64,000 bases of DNA, taken from Orobanche coerulescens (taxonomy: Eukaryota > Streptophyta > Magnoliopsida > Lamiales > Orobanchaceae). Below the pieces are notes generated by a model. That model made no database searches. It was not told the origin of the DNA and worked only from the letters and a program-made list of their open reading frames with translations. Shown here one piece after another: positions 56,870-64,000 of this stretch. Numbering within the stretch: the first letter of the stretch is position 1; each line of letters opens with the position of its first letter. The stretch covers positions 83,944,092 through 84,008,091 of the forward strand of contig CM065818.1 of assembly GCA_033398695.1 (NCBI GenBank), written 5' to 3'. Made by a program: the position numbers and the translations under genes.

Positions 56870-59800
56870 ATAATACGGGTATTACCTTCGACCTCGCCCC
56901 CGAAACTCACAACAATGGAACCAAGGTAACAATACAACAAGCAACCGACACAATGCGGAACAATCACCGATGCACAAAATCATACCAACCCAAGCTCTAA
57001 CAGCTCGCATATATGCGATAACGCATAAATCGCTACGAGGCGACAACATCCAATACCAACATCACACCCTTCATAGAGGCTACCACGACAACTGTGTGGC
57101 TAACTACTCAACGCTTACACCACCAATTCAATCACAACTCGGGGGTTAACACCCTAACGAGAGTACGAATATCACACATATATTCCCGGACCGCAAATAG
57201 GAACGATATGTTTTGAAAACGAAAACCACCTTTTGAAAATAATTTGTAAGCACCAGTTGATCTTGAGTATCATATATCAAAAAGTAGTACAAACATCGTC
57301 ATCGAGACTTTGAAAAAAAAATCATCTTGCATTTGATAAAAAAAAATGAAGACACCTTTCTTTAAATTAAAACTTTTCAGCAATATTCGACCTTCGGGTC
57401 TAAACAAAAGCGTTTCTAAATCATTAGAAATATCTCAAAATATTTTGATCCTCAAAGTAGAATAATTTTGAAACATAGCGTGGCGCTAGTAGGCATCTTG
57501 AGAACACTGTGAGAAAATAATTCATTTTAAAAGTACGTCTCGAGGTTTATTTTCTAAGATACTCAAGGTTTTTCAGAAGTACAATAGGCCAAAATGCCCA
57601 AAATTCGCACGTATCAATATTCACTTAAGCACATCATATCACACGCATCAAATCGTTCAAAATCAAGACAGTGATATACAATCCTTAGGATATGTTTAAC
57701 AACATCGTTAAAACAACAATCGGTTTATCAAAACCGGATGGAAAACGACATCAAGAACAAAACTCCAAAAAGTCAACTCTAGGGATTCAAGAAAAATACC
57801 TAGATTCGGTGAAGGACAATGGATTAGATGATGTTAAAATCACGTAGGATACTCCAAAACACCCTTGGATGGAAGAAAACAAAAATCAGCCCAGATGCGA
57901 ACCCTAGTCGCTACGTCTCAAACTCATGGAGGAAGAAGAAGAAATGAACAAAAATGCAGTTTCTAGACTGGTGTCCAGTATTTATACTGGACACAATTAG
58001 CGTGCGCTAATCATTAAGGTTAGCGTGCGCTATCACGGCACCAGACACAACTCCTGACCAAAAATACACTGTTAGCGTGCGCTAACCCCAAGTGTTAGCG
58101 TGCCCTAACGAGAACTTCAGACCCAGTCTAGTAGCTCCTGGACTGCCCTGAACTACCAGGTAGCGTACGCTATCCTCCCCTTAGCGTGCTACCAACGCAC
58201 TCTCGCGCGCGCTAGCCGCAAAGCGTAGCGTGCGCTAACGACCCACAGAGACAGCAACAGAACATATCAAAAAAATTACACGCCGTAAACCCTTCTCACA
58301 AGGATTTACCAGGCTAAGCACAATTTCCTACGTCATTTCGAAAATGCCAAAAAGACCAATGATGGTAATATTTTCCAAAACTCACAAAATCATTTGTTAA
58401 ACCGTCATAAAATGTTCAAGGCCAAAATGCCAAAACTTGATTTAGGGAATCGGTTTTACGAAATAAAACACAGTTTGAAAAATACCGAAAGCCGTTTGGA
58501 AATAACTTACGCAGTGGATAAAATGCGGTTCGAAAATACATCAGCAGCGACGACACTCCTCGTATAAACCAAATACGAGAGTCGAATAAACACATATCGT
58601 GAAATCAAAATCCATAGAAGGATTCCATCATCTAACAACTAATCATACAAATAACTCGTGTCACACGAGGCACAACACAAATAAGGGAGTTTTACATCCA
58701 TAGATCGCACGTAAGTGACGACCACCCCTCGATACTAATCACGACCAATGATCTCAAACGACGCGTCGCGATGCGACTAAGTCAGACAAAATCCGACAAG
58801 ACAAAACTCAACAAACACAACTTGACTCGACAACCTAGGTTTCCCCAAGCTAATTTGATTTTTAAAATCGTATACTCTAGTTATTCGAAAATAAAACCGA
58901 TAAGTTAAAAATCGTTTTCAAGACCCTTTCAAACACGACAAGGGTTTAACAGCGGTAGCCTTTTATAAAATGTCCTAAATACTTTTATACACGACTTTTA
59001 AATACCGACACAGGGTTTTATTTGGAAATACAAGGCTGGCTCGCCCAAATTCATGTCACTTTTCAAAAACCCACAATACGATCAAGTCTAAGAAATTTTC
59101 AAGCATGCACGCCACATGTATTATTATTAATAGAAACACATTAGTTGTAAATAACAACAATTAGCCAAGTACCATCAATTCCCGAACACATGCATATACG
59201 GCATTCAAAAATCACCAGTTCAACAAGCGCAACTCGGAAACACTAATTTCAAACATATGTCAAACTATCTCTTCAAGTTTAACACTAATGAACACCGATT
59301 CGAACACATGTCGAAACCATCTATGTGAGTTTCTCAACAAACTCTGCCATCGATACCTTTCCCGGAACATATCAATGTTCAATACTTTCACATCATACTG
59401 CACCCCTCGGTGTCCAAACCATCAGTACGTTCGGATCAACATACATTTAGTATATCGCAATTATCAAACACAGATTCCATCATACAATAAAAGATTAGAG
59501 AGTCAAGCCCTCTCACAATATACCACGGAGCAAATCTCGGATCTTTCGATCACCAATGATCCCACCAACGCTAGGAAGTTTAGCGATGGGAGGCTCACAA
59601 GACGACAAACGGTGAAGCCCAGAACGGCGCACAAACTCAAGAGAGATAAAGGACTACACAATACTAGAATCAAAAGTACACGAACCGGATGGATCGAAAA
59701 ACAACTCGACGATAAGTACAAGAGAGACAATCACAGTTCAAGAAGTGGAAATACAATACGAGAAAACAAGAGGATCTTGTAAGGAAAACTTACGAGCACT

Positions 59801-59896
59801 GGATGTACTGAGATGTCGGCAGCGGTGTGACAATGTACAAAACAAAACACAACTAGACCCAAATAACCGACAAGCCTAGGTATCCATAAACCTAGA
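56870..59896 (-). other. Non-coding internal region of element D
   Basis: Colinear with element C 34259-37239. No gag-pol. Includes the internal array with TATA box. A 164-codon opening on the plus strand (59288-59782) has no recognisable motif and is not matched as an intact frame in element C. Confidence 0.7.
57980..58238 (-). repeat. Internal TAGCG palindrome array with TATA box (element D)
   Basis: About eight TAGCGTGCGCTA-type copies (57998-58238); minus-strand TATAAATA at about 57987-57980 follows. It corresponds to the array in element C. Confidence 0.75.
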
Positions 59897-59913
59897 TCTC
59901 CAATACCATTTTC

Positions 59914-62315
59914 TGTAACACCCCCGAGATATTCAAGGTGTATAACAGCGAAGTGGACCCCTACATAGGACCCACCAGGCTAACACAAGAAAACGCCACT
60001 CGACTAACCGTCTCGGTTAGGAAGGAAACAATTGTTAACAAAAAGAACATAAAATAGCACGTCCGGTATAACCGGCATAGTAAACATCAACCGACAAATA
60101 TAGTAGCTTCAACGAAGACCAATCACAATCCGAAAGGAAAAGCCTAAGTAGTCGCGAGTACAATCTATACGTTTACAATTTGGAAAACAACCATATCAAA
60201 AGAGACAGTAGAAATAATAAGACTCATTCGTACATGTCAACAACCTTGGCCGACATCCTCGTACCATCCCAGCGCCCACTCGTCTGGCTGAATATAACCT
60301 GAAATCCATAACAAGAATTTCCCCAAAACGGGTCCCCAAAGGGGTTAGCAATTACGCTAGTACAAGTATTCAAGGCAAACCAATCGCTTACACATTTCAT
60401 AGTACAATGCACCAAATTATTTCAAAACCAAAACCAGACATGTCTTTTTCGGAAACAAACAGTCAAATAATCAATTTGCCTAGGACCAGGATGCCACCAT
60501 GAATCCCACCCGAGGCCTCTAAGGACCCTCCCGAGCTGGCCACTTTATAAAACAAATCACGCACACGCATCGCCTAGGACAAGGACGCCACAATGAATCC
60601 CACCCGAGGCCTCTAAGGACCCTCCCGAGCTGGCTAGCGAAATAAACTCGTGAATCTAGAGTGAAGTCACAGATTCCCTGAGGCCCCGTCGGACCCTCCC
60701 AGGGTGAGTAAAGCACACACAATATACATTACCATTTCATGTTAAGCATAAAGGTTTCCAAAAAATACTTTCCTTGAATAATTAACGACGCAACGAACGG
60801 AAAGGAAAGTCACCGACGAACGCTAGGAACCAATGAAACCGAACCTAACGATTCGAAGAATACAATCACAACCATTTCTAAATGAATACGGAATTGGAAT
60901 ACACCCGAAAACCCGCCTACGATTCATGTATATTCGTATATAAACAACAACGAGGGCGGACCACAACCAAACCCTCTCGATTCCGTAAAAACCACGAAAT
61001 ATACCATGAATCCATAGGGAAACTAAGAATACCAACAAGATTAATCATATTCATCATGAATTAATCAACAAAATGGAATGAATCGGACAAAAACACGAAA
61101 ACCCCCAAATCTCCCCAAAAGTAGGGTTCTAAAGATCTAACCTTGATTCGCTGGATCGAAGGATGTTATAGGATGATTGATCAATGATAAATCCTCTAGG
61201 ACTTCGTGGATTCATTGTCTCACAACATGGTTTCGTCTCCTCCGAATCCCCAGCCGCAGACAGAAGAGAAAGGAAATGAAAAACGAATGAAAAGGTGGCT
61301 GCTCTGTCATATAAATACTGGGCCGGAACTAGCGTGCGCTAGCCTTCCCGGACTAGCGTGCGCTATCGGCCAATATCGGCCCAAAACTCTCGGCCAGGGC
61401 CCGCACGACCCGGCACCACCGACCGTGACCTGTCCGCCCGACCCCCGCTAGCGTGCGCTACAGTCGTAAGCCTGCGCGCGCTAGCCGACTTGTCCAGTAA
61501 CCTCTGGACTAACAGCTCGCCCAGGTAACGTACGCTAGTCGTCCGACATCGTGCGCTACCCCTGCCGGTTAGCGTGCGCTACGACCGACAGTAGCTTGCG
61601 CTACCTGCCGATCCTCCCCGAGTCCAGAACCTCAGAACCTCTCTGCCCTGACCCGATAGCGTGCGTCGGCCGGCCGCGTAACGTGCGCTACTACTGCCGG
61701 TTAGCACACGCAGCCTTCCGGCAGTAGGGCGCGCTACGCCGGTTCCTGTCGTGTCAGCCAGACCTGTGCCCGCAACCGTCCGGCCAGTACCCGCCACCGT
61801 CCGGCCAGCTGCTCAGCTGCCATGATCCGACGACTCGATTTACGAAAACATACGGAACGAACACGACGAAAAGCTCGTGGACAACGTCAACGACCCGAAA
61901 TGAAAACATAATGCAATAATTAATCATACGCGACCAATAAAAGGGTCGAGACAACAAATACAGGTATGGATACCCATAACTTTTAGGAAATTACAAAATG
62001 GCCCAAAACGCCCGAAAATCACGATACTTGATCGAATAACCAAACCGAAGTTCTCAACACATATAACAAAGTTAAACGGACTTACAGGAAAGTCGAAACA
62101 GCAGTTTCAAACGAGATTCGCAAGAATTGAGCTCATGTGCGGAAAAGTCGCCAAAAAGTACGGAACTCAACAAAACGACACCGTAACGAACTCGGATGCC
62201 AAAAAGTGTTGAATTAAACATTCTCAAAATGACGAAACAGTCATGACCGAGTCATCAAAACGGAGTTCCTCTGAAAAAAAAGAAATTACTGGAAATCGAA
62301 ATTACGGGTATTAGA
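59914..62315 (-). repeat. 5' LTR of element D
   Basis: 2402 bp; outer terminus mutated (TTAGA for TTACA at 62311-62315). R-U5 (60780-61146) nearly identical to element C, but U3 holds a TAGCG array (61330-61738) instead of hairpins. A 94-bp duplicated unit lies at 60481-60660. Confidence 0.85.
61330..61738 (-). repeat. TAGCG palindrome array in U3 (element D LTR)
   Basis: About 12 copies of TAGCGTGCGCTA or decayed variants (for example AACGTACGCTA, TAGCTTGCGCTA), in a GC-rich setting. The minus-strand TATTTATATGA box near 61318-61308 follows. Confidence 0.8.
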
Positions 62316-62667
62316 GCTACCTGCTATCGCCCGCAGTCCAGAACAATCTACCCTCACTTCCCTGTCGACTTAGCGCCCACTAATGCCCCATTCTAGAGTC
62401 CAGAAAACTCACTGCCCAGCAGGACTAGCATGCGCTACTCACACACTGATAGCGTGCGCTAGAAATGCAGTCTAGCGCGCGCTGCTGCTACTTCCAACAT
62501 AAAAATCACGAAGATCGGCCAAAATGAACACAATCCAAAAATCACAAAATTCAATGATTAACAACCATGAATATACCAATATCAATCATCATGTCCCTAG
62601 AATTCAAATAGCCATAGTACAACAAGATAATTCCAAAACAACACACGTGAAATACACGGTTATTACA
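62316..62667 (-). repeat. LTR fragment with TAGCG motifs
   Basis: On the minus strand begins TGTAATAACCGTG at 62667, like a Tekay-type LTR start, and ends inside a TAGCG palindrome array (62330-62492) where element D abuts. Its promoter and R-U5 part are missing. Confidence 0.6.
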
Positions 62668-62865
62668 AATGGCGCATCAGGTACGGAACTTTTTGTTTTT
62701 CAAACTAATTGTTCTGCTACTATATATTTTGCTTCATGGATTCTGGATTCAAGTGCTACTTCTCATATTTGTACTATGAATCATGATCTGGAACGAAGTA
62801 GGCAGCTTGAATCTGGGGAAGTGATGGTCACTTTCGGAAGCGGACAAAGTGTTTAGGCAACCGAT
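62668..62865 (+). pseudogene. copia protease region of element F
   Basis: Contains WILDSSATSHICTM, the copia protease active site (normally DSGATSH or DTGASSH); the Gly after Ser is replaced by Ser, which should abolish activity. MVTFGSGQSV follows. The frame ends with a TAG near 62854, and the linker continues in decayed form (FILTLYEVLVFPKGHKNIVSIL). Confidence 0.75.
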
Positions 62866-63146
62866 ATTGAATCCCTCCTACTGGGTTTGGATTCTAGTTT
62901 TATTTTGACGTTATATGAAGTACTAGTTTTTCCCAAGGGGCATAAAAATATTGTATCCATTCTAGTCTTGGACCGGAAAGGATTTTCTTTCTTCATTGGC
63001 AATGGTAGTTGTAAAATTTATTATCGAAATAAATTGATTGGCACATCTACATTGTTGAATGGTTAATATCATCTGAACTTACAAAATAAATCAGCAGTGA
63101 ACACTATAACTAGGAAACGTGGCAGGCATGATACTAATCTGCTCTT

Positions 63147-63624
63147 AAGTGGCACCTTAGACTTGGTCACGTTGGTCAGACCAAGGTTCACAAAATGGAG
63201 AAAGATGGACTTTTAAGTACATTGGGTGAAGAACCCTATCCAACTTGTGAATCCTGCCTTAGAGGCAAGATGACTAAGTCCCCCTTCACAGGGACATTTG
63301 AAAGGGCTGCTGAGAAACTTGGGTTGATATATACCGTTGTTTGTGGTGATTTATAAGCAGCCCGAGATGGATATCAATATTTCATAACGTTCACATATGA
63401 TCATACTAGGTATCGGTTTATGTACTTGATGAAACATAAATCTGAAGCCTTTACTAAATTCAAGGAATTTAAGACCCTAGTTGAAAAACAGATTGGATGT
63501 CATATCAAAAAACTTTGGTTGGACCGAGGTGGCAAATATATGAGAACAGAGTTTGATGAGTTCCTTGAGAAACATGGAATAGTTTCCCAATTCACGCCGC
63601 CAGGAACCCCACAGTTAAATGGTG
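63147..63624 (+). pseudogene. copia GAG-pre-integrase and integrase core of element F
   Basis: KWHLRLGHVGQTKVHKMEKDGLL and CESCLRGKMTKSPF form the zinc-binding HHCC region. In the core the first catalytic Asp (usual HTDVCGP) reads YTVVCGD; the second is present (LWLDRGGKY). A TAA near 63354 splits it. FITFTYDHTRYRFMYLMKHKSEA and PPGTPQLNG are typical; CACTA-2 starts in the next codon, before the catalytic Glu. Confidence 0.8.
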
Positions 63625-64000
63625 CACTACCAAAAATCATACTTTAGCCGACGACTTAAAGTGGTCGGCTAAACCCCAAAGTCGTCGGCTAATCATGCCA
63701 GCCGTCGGCTAAAAAACCGTCGGCCAATATTCGTCGGCCAAGGTTTAGCCGACGACCTTTGTGCAGTCGTCGGCTAAAGTTCAACCATTAGCCGACCACT
63801 AGTACAAGGTCGTCGGCTAAACCTGTTGGAAAAAAAAAACATTTAGCCGACGACCGTAAGAAGACCGTCGGCTAAAACCATTTTTTAAAAAAAAAAATAG
63901 AGTTTAGCCGACGACCGTCTTATATGTCGTCGGCTAAAATTCTTTTTAAAAAATAAATTAAATTATTTTAGCCGACGACCGTCTAAGAGGTTGTCGGATA
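63625..64000 (-). mobile_element. CACTA-2: end of a second CACTA transposon
   Basis: Starts CACTACCAAAAATCATACTT and closely follows the reverse complement of the right end of CACTA-1 (24493 leftward), with the same TTTAGCCGACGAC direct and inverted repeats and poly-A linkers. It lies in inverse orientation and runs off the window. Left flank GTG (63622-63624) is the expected duplication. Confidence 0.9.

Larger units (their letters stand above)
56850..62315 (-). mobile_element. Element D: truncated relative of element C
   Basis: Minus strand: 5' LTR 59914-62315, degenerate primer site (TGGTATTGGAG, minus, near 59908), then the interior down to about 56850, where it joins copia gag. The polypurine tract and 3' LTR are missing. 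A 17-bp direct repeat CGAAACTCACAACAATG at the junction (about 56838 and 56902) suggests a repair event. Confidence 0.75.
55126..63624 (+). mobile_element. Element F: Ty1/copia retrotransposon (broken)
   Basis: Plus-strand copia gag (56122-56840), then after an inserted gypsy segment the protease, GAG-pre-integrase and integrase core up to 63624, where CACTA-2 cuts it. RT and RNase H are off the window or lost. The 5' part 55126-56121 should be LTR and leader; I could not fix the LTR ends or the primer site, and element B may have removed part of it. Confidence 0.75.

Noticed and set aside
59288..59782. 164-codon plus-strand frame in the interior of element D
   Set aside because: Antisense to the element, no recognisable motif, and broken in the colinear copy in element C (36640-37140).

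Overview
This window looks like intergenic DNA from a large, repeat-rich flowering-plant nuclear genome. I found no host gene, tRNA, rRNA or CRISPR array. Almost every base belongs to nested transposable elements: Ty3/gypsy chromoviruses of the Tekay/Del type (integrase with chromodomain-like tail, initiator-Met-type primer site), Ty3/gypsy elements of the Tat type (extra archaeal-like RNase H, antisense accessory gene), one Ty1/copia element and two En/Spm (CACTA) DNA transposons. All protein genes seen are broken by stops, frameshifts or insertions.

Layout and nesting. A gag-only Tat element (B, minus strand) is the outer host on the left: its 5' LTR is 54280-55125, its gag 52598-54151, its pol is missing, and its 3' LTR starts at 40632 and runs left. 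A larger Tat element (A, minus strand, gag-pol plus antisense multi-exon gene) appears to be inserted in B's 3' LTR: A's own 5' LTR starts at 39986. A is itself interrupted by Tekay-1 (1-3066, partial), Tekay-2 (4091-14084, TSD CCTCG), CACTA-1 (16806-24493, TSD TTT) and the non-coding LTR element C (30869-39657, minus, TSD GGACC), which sits inside A's 5' LTR. B is also interrupted by LTR element E (41398-52417, plus, TSD GAGGC), which carries a solo LTR (46070-48206, minus, TSD GTTTC). Right of B lies a copia element F (about 55126-63624), split by a truncated minus-strand relative of C (D, about 56850-62315) plus another LTR fragment (62316-62667), and cut in its integrase by CACTA-2 (63625 to the window end).

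The most striking pattern is in the Tekay-type LTRs. Directly upstream of each TATA box lies a GC-rich array of short inverted repeats. Two unrelated array types occur: TAGCGNNCGCTA palindromes, and hairpins with arms GACTCGACCGTGTC / GACACGGTCGAGTC; element E has a third, related variant. Array type does not follow LTR relationship. Tekay-1 and Tekay-2 have nearly the same integrase but different arrays. C, D and the solo LTR share nearly identical R-U5 sequence but differ in array type. Tekay-2 and C, whose LTR starts differ, share a colinear block of roughly 500 bp. This suggests that promoter-proximal U3 cassettes are exchanged between LTR lineages. C and D also carry a second palindrome array plus TATA box inside their internal region.

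Readings by eye: boundaries supported by TSDs, TG..CA ends, primer sites and polypurine tracts are firm; family names rest on recognised motifs, not on database searches.
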